Of a stretch of DNA of 64,000 nt, positions 55,630 through 63,923 are shown piece after piece. The DNA is taken from the NCBI GenBank assembly GCA_964511665.1, contig CAZEHA010000003.1, positions 54,885 through 118,884 of the forward strand, read 5' to 3'. The translations under genes were made by a program, and so were the position numbers. Each line of letters opens with the position of its first letter. Positions within the stretch are counted from its first letter, which is position 1. Source of the DNA: JAGOEF01 sp964511665 (GTDB taxonomy: Bacteria; Bacteroidota; Bacteroidia; Bacteroidales; ML635J-15). Below the pieces are notes generated by a model. It was not told where the DNA came from, ran no database searches, and saw only the letters and a list, made by a program, of their open reading frames with translations.

Positions 55630-57081
55630 TTATTCTGCACATTTACGTGTAAAAAAGTCGAAAAGCAATCGAACGCCGCTGCCGGTTCCCGCTTTGCCCC
55701 GATACTTGTCGCTGGAATCAAGATAGGCTGTGCCGGCAATATCGAGGTGTACCCAAGGGTAATTGGTGAAATGCTCAAGGAATTTTCCGGCAGTAATGCT
55801 ACCTGCCCAACGTCCTCCCACATTTTTGATGTCGGCAAAATCTGACTTTATCTGTTCACCATATTCTTCCCACAATGGCAATTCAACAATACGCTCTCGT
55901 GTTTGCATTCCCGAAATATGTAATTCACTTATGGCTTCTTTGTTGTTGCCCATAGCGGCTATGGCAATAGTGCCAACTGCTACCACTGCGGCACCGGTAA
56001 GTGTTGCCAAATCGATGACCAATTCGGGATTGTATTTATTTGCATAAGCCAGTGCATCCGCAAGTATCATACGGCCTTCGGCATCGGTATTAAGAACCTC
56101 AACTGTGGTGCCGTCGTACATTGTGATTATATCCTGAGGGGCATAGGCATTTTCGCCGGGGCGGTTGTCGGTGGCCGGAACCAGACCTATCACATACAAT
56201 GGCAAGGCTGCTTTTGCTATGGCGTACATAATACCCACAGCTGCCGCTGCTCCGGCCTTGTCGCTTTTCATGCTATCCATACTGCCCTGAGTGGGTTTCA
56301 GACTCAATCCGCCGGTGTCGAACACTATTCCCTTCCCCACAATCACATAGGGTTTCTCGTTAATTGCATTAGCGGGTTTATAGGTCATGATGCTGAAACT
56401 GGGTGGATCGACACTGCCACGATTCACAGCCAGCAAGCCTCCCATTCGCAGCGCTTCGATACGTTGTTTGTCGAAAACTTCTACTTCGAAACCGGCTGCT
56501 TTTCCCACTTCCTGAATTGTTACTGCAAGCTTGTGTGCATTCAAATGCGAAAGTGGCTCGTTAACTATATCGCGGGCTACATATACCGAGCTGCAAACTA
56601 TATTCAGTTTTTCCACGTCCATGTCCGTTAGTTTGTTGGAAACAACATGAACAGTTGTCAGCGATATTTCCTTCTTATCTTTGTCGCCAAAGTATTTGTT
56701 GAATTTGTATGCCGACAGGATTAATCCCTCGGCAAAGGCAGCAGCAATACCTTCTTCGCTGTATAAATCAACTATGTTGACACAGGTGAATTTATTTTTA
56801 ATAACTTGTTGGCATAGCTCGAAGGCCTGATTTCGCATTGTCTCATACAGTGTGGCCTTATCGTTGTGCTCGCTTACAACAACTATGTAAATCCATTTGT
56901 AATAAGAATTTACCGATATCAGCTTGTCTTCGTTATCGATGCACGATTTTGCATAAGCCGTTTCGGGTTTTGTCATCGACAGTTGCGATAAATCAAAATG
57001 TGGCGCAATAAGGTAAATCACCGGTTCGTCGACTGCAGCTTTTGGTATTTTTGACAGTACTGGTATTTTCGAAATTATCAT
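55630..57081 (-). CDS. pepA: Leucyl aminopeptidase (M17)
   Basis: 483 residues, cytosolic two-metal aminopeptidase. C-terminal catalytic domain (about 170-483) with GKGIVFDTGGLSLKP, DKAGAAAAVG, NTDAEGRMILADAL (the M17 signature) and LATLTGA, all intact. The N-terminal domain (1-165) is divergent from E. coli PepA, as expected for the phylum. The motif with the two catalytic-site acidic residues DAEG is complete. Lies 12 bp after the small zinc-ribbon gene. Confidence 0.93.
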   Translation of the reverse strand: MIISKIPVLSKIPKAAVDEPVIYLIAPHFDLSQLSMTKPETAYAKSCIDNEDKLISVNSYYKWIYIVVVSEHNDKATLYETMRNQAFELCQQVIKNKFTCVNIVDLYSEEGIAAAFAEGLILSAYKFNKYFGDKDKKEISLTTVHVVSNKLTDMDVEKLNIVCSSVYVARDIVNEPLSHLNAHKLAVTIQEVGKAAGFEVEVFDKQRIEALRMGGLLAVNRGSVDPPSFSIMTYKPANAINEKPYVIVGKGIVFDTGGLSLKPTQGSMDSMKSDKAGAAAAVGIMYAIAKAALPLYVIGLVPATDNRPGENAYAPQDIITMYDGTTVEVLNTDAEGRMILADALAYANKYNPELVIDLATLTGAAVVAVGTIAIAAMGNNKEAISELHISGMQTRERIVELPLWEEYGEQIKSDFADIKNVGGRWAGSITAGKFLEHFTNYPWVHLDIAGTAYLDSSDKYRGKAGTGSGVRLLFDFFTRKCAE

Positions 57082-57093
57082 GATAAGGTGTAA

Positions 57094-57453
57094 TTAATTA
57101 ACGTATTCCTGACGCTCAACCAGAGTATAATAGTCGTTGTCAACCTGAATGTAGCCCTGATCGTAGCAAAACACATAGGTGTTGCCGGTTTTAGTGGTAA
57201 ACACATTGGTGTGATAATCGAAGTTAAAGCCTTCGTCGATTAGTTTTTGCCGGCTAACACGGGTTTTACCTCGTGTATTCAAGGCTTCCAGTATTCTACG
57301 GTTCTTTTTTAAGATTCGGTTGATGTTGCGCACAAAATTGGTAGAATCCTGATTCAATCGGTTGTTGTAGGTGTTGCGACATTGGTCGCTGCAGAACTTC
57401 TTATCGACCCTGCCAATAAGCTTTTCTCCACATTCTTGACATACTTTTTCCAT
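57094..57453 (-). CDS. Small zinc-ribbon protein
   Basis: 119 residues from ATG 57453; a longer frame to 57498 would put its start upstream of the -7 element. Treble-clef-like zinc binding C-x2-C and C-x3-C: CQECGEKL and KKFCSDQCRNTYNNR. The rest is basic helix (NINRILKKNRRILEAL) then short strands ending NTYVFCYDQGYIQV. Reads as a nucleic-acid-binding or zinc-dependent adaptor; no function known. Upstream of pepA and likely coexpressed. Confidence 0.75.
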   Translation of the reverse strand: MEKVCQECGEKLIGRVDKKFCSDQCRNTYNNRLNQDSTNFVRNINRILKKNRRILEALNTRGKTRVSRQKLIDEGFNFDYHTNVFTTKTGNTYVFCYDQGYIQVDNDYYTLVERQEYVN

Positions 57454-57468
57454 ACTTAACGATTTTTT

Positions 57469-57476
57469 CAAAGATA
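57469..57476 (-). promoter_or_regulatory. Putative -7 element of the zinc-ribbon/pepA genes
   Basis: Minus strand TATCTTTG, a full match to TAnnTTTG, 15 bp before the ATG at 57453. It argues against the longer start at 57498. The -33 position holds no exact TTTG. Confidence 0.5.
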
Positions 57477-57578
57477 CAAAGATTGCCCGAATTGACACAT
57501 AAAAAATTGTTGAAGCAAAAAAACTTCCACAACATGTTGAAGTTATAACAAATAACTGAACCGTTATTTTTTTTCAGA

Positions 57579-58328
57579 TTACTGAGGTTTTTGAAAAATA
57601 CGATGATTGCCTAAGCCTGTTTTTTTAAAGAAATACGAAAATGAAGTTGCCAGCACGCCCAATCCATAGGTTACACTACGCCGAAAATTGATAGAACTGG
57701 CTTCTTTAAAGTACAGTGTAGGGCATGTTATTTCGGCAATTTCGTATCCCGCGTAGCAAATCTGAGCCAGCATTTGATTGTCGAACACAAAATCGTCGGA
57801 GTTTGCCATAAAATTGATGTTGCGCAACACTTCAGCCGAAAATGCCCTGTATCCGGTGTGGTATTCCGATAACTTTTGGTTCATCAGTATGTTTTGCGTA
57901 AAGGTTAGTGCACGGTTTGCAATGTATTTATATCGGGGCATTCCACCTCGCAAAGCCCCTCTGCCCAATATGCGTGATGCCAAAACTACATGATACACAT
58001 TGTTGGCTATAAGATAAGCCATGCTGTGAATTAGTTTGGGTGTGTACTGATAGTCGGGATGCAGCATAATCACAATATCGGCATTCAGGGCAAGTGCTTT
58101 TGTGTAGCAGGTTTTTTGGTTGCCGCCATACCCTTTGTTCTGTTCGTGCACTATGATATGTTGAATGCCAAGTTTTTTTGCTTCTTCCACAGTGTTGTCT
58201 CTGCTTGAATCGTCAACCAGAATTACTTCGTCAACTATGTTGAAAGGAATTTCGTTGTAGGTTTTTGCCAAAGTGGCTGCTGCATTGTAGGCCGGCAGCA
58301 CAATTATTAGTTTCTTTTCGTTAATCAT
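57579..58328 (-). CDS. Family 2 glycosyltransferase, DPM1-like
   Basis: 249 residues from ATG 58328 (the frame is open up to 58370, but this start gives the normal N-terminus MINEKKLIIVLPAYN). GT-A fold: LPAYNAAATLAKTY, VILVDDSSRDNT and the acceptor/metal site in MLHPDYQYTP. No membrane segment. Resembles dolichol-phosphate mannose synthase and its bacterial relatives, which charge a polyprenyl phosphate with a sugar. The start overlaps the stop of the TMTC-like gene by four bases, a strong sign of joint function. Confidence 0.85.
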   Translation of the reverse strand: MINEKKLIIVLPAYNAAATLAKTYNEIPFNIVDEVILVDDSSRDNTVEEAKKLGIQHIIVHEQNKGYGGNQKTCYTKALALNADIVIMLHPDYQYTPKLIHSMAYLIANNVYHVVLASRILGRGALRGGMPRYKYIANRALTFTQNILMNQKLSEYHTGYRAFSAEVLRNINFMANSDDFVFDNQMLAQICYAGYEIAEITCPTLYFKEASSINFRRSVTYGLGVLATSFSYFFKKTGLGNHRIFQKPQ

Positions 58329-60484
58329 TGCTTCTGATTCTTTTTTAACTGTTCTGCCCTGTTGAAACATTCGCTCGCTTTTTGCATATCACCCAGGTGC
58401 TGATACGTAAGACCAGCATTTATCCACGATTGAGGATCGTTCTGATTCAGCTCTATTGCTTTTAGAAAGCTTGAAAGAGCCGACTGCAAATCTCCTTTCA
58501 TACCATGGGCTACACCTAAATCGAGATAGAGATTTGGGTTACTGCTGTTCGCAACGGCCGCTTTGTTCAAATATACCAGTGCCGAATCGAGTTGGTTCTG
58601 ATATCGACCATAAATTGTTCCCTTTAAATGATATAATTCGCCAATACCCGGTTTCACCGCATCAAGCTCATCGAGAGCCTCAATCAACTCGTCGGGATTA
58701 TTCACCGAGTTGCCGCTAATAAGAAGCCCGAAAGCATTATTGATAATAACTTTTGTGTTTCCCAAGGCAATGCCGTGATAGGGTCTTAAACTGAGTACAC
58801 GGGTATAGGCGTTAAGTGCTTTCACCGAATTCATTTCCAATTCGTACCAGGCATTGCCCAAAAGGTTGATGGCATCAACATATTCGGGATAAATTTCGAG
58901 AGACCGCTCGAGGTGTGCAATAGCTTGCCTGCAGTAGGAATTGTGTAATGCCGTATCGTTTTTAATCTTGGGCTTCTGTGCTTCTTCAATAAGTTTACCT
59001 CCTGCACTGCATGTCGATTTGGCCGAATTGTACGATACCTGAACATCGGTGGTAAACAGCACAAAATCGTTTTCCCATGCCCGGTTTCGGCTGATGGTTT
59101 TTGTTGAGTACAAAACCAAAATAGCCGTAAGCAAAGTAATACTAATGCCTCCCGGTTTAAATTTCAGTTTATGCGCAAGCTTTGGCAGCAAGTCGGCCAA
59201 AAGCCAGGCTGCTATCAGGCAAAAGCCTATCGACGATATAAAAACAAAACGTTCGTTCATAAAAGTACCTACCGGAAAAAACAGGTTCGACACTACCGAC
59301 AGCGGAATTATTATAAACCAAATGCCATACGAAACCACGTCTTTGCGCTTTATTGTGCCATACAGGGCATATAATCCCATGGCCATATACAACAACAGTG
59401 GCAGAAACGCGCGGTAATCGCTCCACCCGATTATGGGAATTTGTTTGGGATAGTAGTCGTAGGTTAGCGGATGCGGGAATACGAGTAATTGTATATATTT
59501 CCAAAGTGTGAAGAATATGGTGGCATATTTTTCGCCGATACTGCTGCCCACAAACGGATTGTTCATCAACTCCTGCACAATTTGCTTTTCGCCACTGGCA
59601 CCTCCCAATATGCTGTAGCGGATAAGTAAGAATACAATGGCTGCAAAAAGCAAGGGAATCCACGAAATCACATTCTTTTTCAACGAATGATTTGTGAAAA
59701 AATATACCGATAGTGGAATCATCGCAAGAAATGTAATGGCATTTTCTTTCGAAAGAAGGCCCAGAAACAAACTCAGCGACGACCACAACAGCATAAGCGG
59801 TTTTTTTTTGTCGAGATACCGCAAGGTAAACCAAAGAGCCCCCAGCGACCCCAGCAATGTGAGAATTTCGTCGCGGCCTTTTATGTTGGCTACTGCCTCG
59901 GTGTGAATGGGATGTGCCAGAAAAAGCAGCGCGGCAATAAATGCAAAGCTCAAATACCACGGCTTGCTGTTGGCCTGTGGCACCAGCCGCAGCAGTATGC
60001 GATACAGCAACAGGCAGGTAATAACATACAGCACAATATTGATGAAGTGGCTTATATGTGGGTTGCCGGTGTATCGTGCAACCCCTTTGTTGTCGGTTTC
60101 TTTTTCGCCAAAAAGGTGCATTTCAACGGCAAAACCTGCCAGCGACAACGGACGATAACGACCACCCGCAACCAGTTTTTTTTCTTCCTGAATTTCGTCG
60201 GCAGTTTTGCCCGGATAGCTGGTCATCCAAAATCCGGTAAAGGTATCGTAGCTGAATATATCGCCTATTCCCGAAACACCTCGGGTGGTAAATTGGTTTT
60301 GCACTATCACTATGGCATCGTCGAGTGCATAATCGTGCGAAATGGTGTTGCCATACAAAATAAACCCCAACGCGGCTATAATAATATACGGGAAAATGCT
60401 TTTCTTCACGGCCGCCACAGGTGTTGCCTGAGCCGTAACCAACAGCTTTTTGCTTGCCTTGTTTTTATGTGTAGGTTTCTTCAT
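58325..60484 (-). CDS. TMTC-like membrane protein with TPR domain
   Basis: 719 residues. A GT-C-like membrane part (about 28-460; about 10-12 helices) with D55-D56 in YALDDAIVIVQN just after the first helix and the family hallmark LAHPIHTEAVANIKGRDEIL near 190-212, then a TPR part (about 485-719, with repeats such as AIELNQNDPQSWINAGLTYQHLGDMQKASECFNRA split over two lines of the pattern). Eukaryotic TMTC proteins are O-mannosyltransferases of this same order. The acceptor is unknown. Overlaps the DPM1-like gene downstream by ATGA. Confidence 0.82.
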   Translation of the reverse strand: MKKPTHKNKASKKLLVTAQATPVAAVKKSIFPYIIIAALGFILYGNTISHDYALDDAIVIVQNQFTTRGVSGIGDIFSYDTFTGFWMTSYPGKTADEIQEEKKLVAGGRYRPLSLAGFAVEMHLFGEKETDNKGVARYTGNPHISHFINIVLYVITCLLLYRILLRLVPQANSKPWYLSFAFIAALLFLAHPIHTEAVANIKGRDEILTLLGSLGALWFTLRYLDKKKPLMLLWSSLSLFLGLLSKENAITFLAMIPLSVYFFTNHSLKKNVISWIPLLFAAIVFLLIRYSILGGASGEKQIVQELMNNPFVGSSIGEKYATIFFTLWKYIQLLVFPHPLTYDYYPKQIPIIGWSDYRAFLPLLLYMAMGLYALYGTIKRKDVVSYGIWFIIIPLSVVSNLFFPVGTFMNERFVFISSIGFCLIAAWLLADLLPKLAHKLKFKPGGISITLLTAILVLYSTKTISRNRAWENDFVLFTTDVQVSYNSAKSTCSAGGKLIEEAQKPKIKNDTALHNSYCRQAIAHLERSLEIYPEYVDAINLLGNAWYELEMNSVKALNAYTRVLSLRPYHGIALGNTKVIINNAFGLLISGNSVNNPDELIEALDELDAVKPGIGELYHLKGTIYGRYQNQLDSALVYLNKAAVANSSNPNLYLDLGVAHGMKGDLQSALSSFLKAIELNQNDPQSWINAGLTYQHLGDMQKASECFNRAEQLKKNQKQ

Positions 60485-60724
60485 TTTGTTGCCGGTATCA
60501 ATGGCCCAAATTTATAAAAAACCTTGAATTTATTTACCATTTTATGCTATTTGCAATCGGATGCGCTGTGCTGTCGGTGCAGCAATGCAATTTTGTCGGC
60601 ATAATGCAAGGCTGATACACCTGTTAAGTTGCTTCCGTAATTTACGCTTGGCATTGCTCTCATTTCTCGTCAGCGCAAAGCCGGCCACCTAAACGTCATC
60701 GCCTTCGCAGCCCCCGTCGTCGCG

Positions 60725-60756
60725 AGCGAAGCGCTAATCGAATTTGTCACCCTGAG
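60725..60756. repeat. Partial copy of the REP-like unit
   Basis: 32 bp, 31 of them identical to 60993-61024 (one C/G change). It contains the right part of one unit joined to the left part of the next (GCGAAGCG-TAATCGAA-TTTGTCACCCTGAG pattern). Confidence 0.8.
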
Positions 60757-60803
60757 GGCTAATTATTGGGGCAATAAAAGCAATATGAAATGACGAGGTG
60801 TCT

Positions 60804-60965
60804 GGAATCGGAATACAGAAGTAAGAATACAGAATACAGAAGGGTTGGCTTTCAATCAAACAATATTTTCCTCCGGGTTGAATTTTACTATTTTCTCGGA
60901 GCAGCAGTTTTCTATCGCCCAACGAAAAGCATCTTCTGCATTCTGTCTCCTGTATTCTGAATTCC
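60804..60965. repeat. Diverged inverted repeat with GAATACAG-type arms
   Basis: Left arm about 60804-60843 is made of repeats of GAATACAGAA; the right arm about 60932-60965 is its approximate reverse complement (TTCTGCATTCTG, TGTATTCTGAATTCC). About 90 bp lie between. The arms are imperfect. This could be a small non-autonomous element or an old duplicated hairpin; no target duplication is obvious. Confidence 0.5.
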
Positions 60966-61010
60966 CAATTTTAATAATACGTCATTGGTAGTAGCGAAGC
61001 GGTAATCGAA

Positions 61011-61056
61011 TTTGTCACCCTGAGTAGCGAAGCGGTAATCGAAGGGTGACTCCGAA
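61011..61056. repeat. REP-like unit, copy A
   Basis: 46 bp, identical to 61130-61175. The inner part is a hairpin: GTCACCCT (61014-61021) pairs with AGGGTGAC (61043-61050) over a 21-nt loop. Confidence 0.85.
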
Positions 61057-61069
61057 GCCGTTTTCAGTA

Positions 61070-61127
61070 CCCCTGCCCATGCTTCGATGAGCCTTTCGCT
61101 GCGCTCCAGTACTCAGCATGACAGGGG
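61070..61127. repeat. REP-like unit in opposite orientation
   Basis: CCCCTG and CATGCT (61070-61075, 61078-61083) pair with AGCATG and CAGGGG (61115-61120, 61122-61127). Read on the minus strand it shares TGTCA, TGAGTA, GCGAA and ATCGAA with copies A and B in the same order, but the stem triplet is TGC/GCA instead of CCC/GGG. Confidence 0.75.
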
Positions 61128-61129
61128 CA

Positions 61130-61175
61130 TTTGTCACCCTGAGTAGCGAAGCGGTAATCGAAGGGTGACTCCGAA
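61130..61175. repeat. REP-like unit, copy B
   Basis: 46 bp, identical to 61011-61056, 119 bp further on. The hairpin arms are 61133-61140 and 61162-61169. Confidence 0.85.
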
Positions 61176-61304
61176 CACCGATTGCATCGTCGCTCTTGGT
61201 AGCTAATCGTATTATAGGCACCAAGGCAACACAGAAGATTTAATAAAATTGTATCCATTTTTTGAATTTCTTTTCGTCGTGCTGTTTTCGAACAGAATTA
61301 TTTG

Positions 61305-61312
61305 TAAATTTG
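61305..61312 (+). promoter_or_regulatory. Putative -7 element of the four-repeat secreted protein gene
   Basis: TAAATTTG, a full match to TAnnTTTG, 26 bp before the ATG at 61339. It lies within the longer possible frame from 61249, so the shorter start is preferred. Confidence 0.45.
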
Positions 61313-61338
61313 TATTATCAACCTTAAGAATTTCGCCT

Positions 61339-62370
61339 ATGAAAAAATCGTTACCCGCACTCTTCATATCGTTTCTTGCACTATTCCTGATGATTCAGGA
61401 GCAAGGTTTTGCGCAGTCGCCCGACATCAAAATAGGTACGGGACGCACCAAACGAACCATCAATATTGGCGATTCTATATCAATTTGGTGGAAAGTAGAA
61501 AATGCTAATAAGTTCTATTGCAATGAATTGGGGCTGACTGATATGCCAATGGAGGGTGTCTTGTGGGTAAGCCCCACCCAGAATACTTCCTATGTTTTTA
61601 TAGCCGAGCGTGGTGGTGCTCAGGCCAAAAAGCGCATCGCAATTGATGTGGTACACCCAAAATTATTGAGTTTTACAGCTCCCGATCGCATTACCGACGA
61701 GGGTGTTTATACCATTGCATGGACCGCCGAAAATGCCGATTACGTAAGCATCTACGGTATCGACGAAAAACTTCCTGCCGAAGGGAAAGTCGAGTTTCGC
61801 TCTACCCGCGACACTACCATTCGTATTGCCGCCTGGAATAAAGCCGGATATAACGATAAAATGTCGAAAAAGGTAAAAGTAAATTACGTGGAATCGATAG
61901 GATGCACTTCGGTAGTAAAAATTGGGGAGATGGCATTGGTAGAATGGAAATATAAGAATGCCTATAAAATTGCCATCGACCATGTTAACGACAGCCTGCC
62001 TCCCATCGGTTCAATGAAAATCCCGATGAAAACTTCCTATTCATATGGAGTGCAAATATTTAGAAACGATGGCACTGTTGATGATGGCTTCTTCAACATA
62101 CAAGTTATTGAGCCAAAAATTGTTTTCTTCAACGGTAAAACATTTGTACGACCCGACGAAATGGTCGAATTCACATGGCATGCCGAAAATGCCGACTCTG
62201 TTACATTATCGGTTGCTCCCGGCGTAAAGCACCCTCCGAAAGGTAAATTTAGCTTTCAAACCAAAAAAGATACCGATGTGGTACTTAAGGCATATCTGAA
62301 TGGCTATACCGACGAGAGAACTCTCAGAGTTGAAATAGACCGATCGCCGGCTTATATCGAACCCGAATAG
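61339..62370 (+). CDS. Secreted protein with four Ig-like repeats
   Basis: 343 residues from ATG 61339. Signal peptide ending near QGFAQ (about residue 25). Four tandem units of about 65-75 residues each follow, each with a W-x-(V/A/Y)-(E/K)-N-A signature: WWKVENANKFYCNE, AWTAENADYVSIYG, EWKYKNAYKIAIDH and TWHAENADSVTLSV. Each is rich in beta strands and looks like an Ig/cadherin-like domain. No T9SS C-terminal sorting domain can be recognised. Function unknown; surface or periplasmic adhesion or scaffold is a guess. Confidence 0.72.
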   Translation: MKKSLPALFISFLALFLMIQEQGFAQSPDIKIGTGRTKRTINIGDSISIWWKVENANKFYCNELGLTDMPMEGVLWVSPTQNTSYVFIAERGGAQAKKRIAIDVVHPKLLSFTAPDRITDEGVYTIAWTAENADYVSIYGIDEKLPAEGKVEFRSTRDTTIRIAAWNKAGYNDKMSKKVKVNYVESIGCTSVVKIGEMALVEWKYKNAYKIAIDHVNDSLPPIGSMKIPMKTSYSYGVQIFRNDGTVDDGFFNIQVIEPKIVFFNGKTFVRPDEMVEFTWHAENADSVTLSVAPGVKHPPKGKFSFQTKKDTDVVLKAYLNGYTDERTLRVEIDRSPAYIEPE

Positions 62371-62468
62371 TATTCTCAAGGCATGTTACGGGTTTATTTT
62401 ACCTCTTTCGGCATTTGTTACAGCTATTGGTGTTATGGCATGGGTGAATTACAAAAGTTATATCAAAT

Positions 62469-63869
62469 ATGCGGGTAACTTCTATGAAGCGATTATGTAA
62501 AATCACTATTGTTCTAGTGTGCTCTGTGCTTTTCAACAGTATTACTCACGTTTCGGCACAAGACTATCCGTCGAAAAACGAAATCGAAAAAATAATAAAG
62601 CGAGAAGTTAACAATAAGCGCAGTAATAGTATCAGTATTGCAATTCTCGATAAGGGAAAAATTACTTATGTAAATGCAGGCTATCCTTTCGATAAAAGAA
62701 CCGATAAGGCTAGCGAACACACCATTTACGAAATTGCTTCGGTATCGAAAATATTCACAACTACGCTGTTGGCCGATTTTGTTATAAAAGACAAAATTGG
62801 TCTCGACGATTATATGGTTGACTATTTACCCGATACACTGCAGTTCTCCGATGAACGAATCAGACAAATTCAAATTAAACATTTAGCCGCTCATACTTCG
62901 GGAATTCCTGCCCCTATAAGTTCGGCACGATGCGAAGATCCCGAACAGCATCATAAATATCTTACATTCTCCGATATTTTTTCGATGCTCGAAACCCTGA
63001 CATTAGCCCATGAACCGGGTACTCAATTCGATTATCAAAATACATCAATAGCCCTGATTGGTTATATACTTTGCAGCATCGAAGGGGTAACAATTGAAGA
63101 GCTTCTTTTCGAAAATGTTTTTCTGCCTATGGGCATGCACAACACGTGTTTCGATGTAAGCAACCAGCAGTTGCCCAAGCTTGCCAATGCCTACATCCGT
63201 CCGGGTGTATTGGTGCCAAATTGGGAGTGGGGTGCTGCAAAAGCTTCCGGTGGTTTGAGGTCAACCACCGAGGATATGGCTATTGGGTTAAACAAGCTGT
63301 TTTACGAAAACTCACAGTTTTCTGATGCGATGAGGTTGGCGACACGTGTTGAGTTCGATTCTACCCACTTTAATAACACGGCAATGGGCCTTGGGTGGTA
63401 TATTGCCGATTACAGTGGGCGAACTCTTATTGGGCATGGTGGTACTGTAAGAGGTTTTAAATCGGTAATACAATACGATGTTGATAATCAACGGGGTGTA
63501 GTGGTTTTGTCAAATTCAGCCAACGATATTATGGATATTGCCATGTATGTTCTCGATAGAAATATCAATGTAAAAAAATACAAGGCTCCTAAACTGAATC
63601 GTGTTCCTGAAAGAATATTCAATGCAATGCAAGGGCGTTACATGGTTGAAGTAAATGGAATTGAAGATACCCTGAATTTGTATTCACACAGCAATGCATA
63701 TTTTATGTATTCGTGTAATATCAACGAAACGGAGTTGTTTTATAAGAAGAATAATTCTTTTTATGTTCCAAACTTCAACTGTACAATAGAATTTGACGAT
63801 TTGCGTAACAATACCTATCACACAATGAAAAGTTCAGGTAATATTACATTTATCGGTAAACGCCTGTGA
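62469..63869 (+). CDS. Serine hydrolase, beta-lactamase/class C family
   Basis: 466 residues; a signal peptide ends near HVSAQ (residue 31; ATG at 62484 is an equally good start). The SxxK motif is at S91-K94 (ASVSKIF), the Y-x-N motif in FDYQNTSIALIGY, and the third box appears as HGGT in IGHGGTVRGF. This is the beta-lactamase/D-peptidase superfamily (esterase, D-aminopeptidase or PBP4-like peptidase). The domain beyond about 385 is an extra beta domain. Exact substrate unknown; it is not a proven beta-lactamase. Confidence 0.87.
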   Translation: MRVTSMKRLCKITIVLVCSVLFNSITHVSAQDYPSKNEIEKIIKREVNNKRSNSISIAILDKGKITYVNAGYPFDKRTDKASEHTIYEIASVSKIFTTTLLADFVIKDKIGLDDYMVDYLPDTLQFSDERIRQIQIKHLAAHTSGIPAPISSARCEDPEQHHKYLTFSDIFSMLETLTLAHEPGTQFDYQNTSIALIGYILCSIEGVTIEELLFENVFLPMGMHNTCFDVSNQQLPKLANAYIRPGVLVPNWEWGAAKASGGLRSTTEDMAIGLNKLFYENSQFSDAMRLATRVEFDSTHFNNTAMGLGWYIADYSGRTLIGHGGTVRGFKSVIQYDVDNQRGVVVLSNSANDIMDIAMYVLDRNINVKKYKAPKLNRVPERIFNAMQGRYMVEVNGIEDTLNLYSHSNAYFMYSCNINETELFYKKNNSFYVPNFNCTIEFDDLRNNTYHTMKSSGNITFIGKRL

Positions 63870-63923
63870 ATAGAAGGTGCTTCTGCTATTCAAAAACTCT
63901 GAGGTGCCGATTGAAGCAAATTT

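Larger units (their letters stand above)
60485..61338. other. Repeat-rich intergenic region
   Basis: About 850 bp with no convincing gene. It has REP-like hairpins (61014-61169), partial copies of them (60725-60756 and 60993-61024), and a diverged inverted repeat (60804-60965). The base composition of 60550-60760 and 61010-61190 is richer in GC than the flanking genes. Short possible frames here (for example minus 60734-60922) lack any protein-like features. Confidence 0.75.

Noticed and set aside
59169..59960. 263-codon open frame on the minus strand inside the TMTC-like gene
   Set aside because: Same strand, different frame of a well-supported membrane/TPR protein; residues show no domain and are rich in Cys, His and Arg as expected for a shadow frame.
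59903..60517. 204-codon open frame on the plus strand opposite the TMTC-like gene
   Set aside because: Antisense of a recognised protein; no family motif and no promoter.
60734..60922. Possible small gene on the minus strand in the repeat region
   Set aside because: Overlaps the repeat arms, has no conserved motif, and its codon use reflects the repeats.
61011..61175. CRISPR array
   Set aside because: Only two identical 46-bp units, the segment between them is a related inverted hairpin and not a unique spacer, and no cas genes are present.
62469..63869. True beta-lactamase
   Set aside because: The SxxK/YxN/HxG set is shared with esterases and peptidases; the extra C-terminal domain and lack of resistance context make a beta-lactamase call unsafe.
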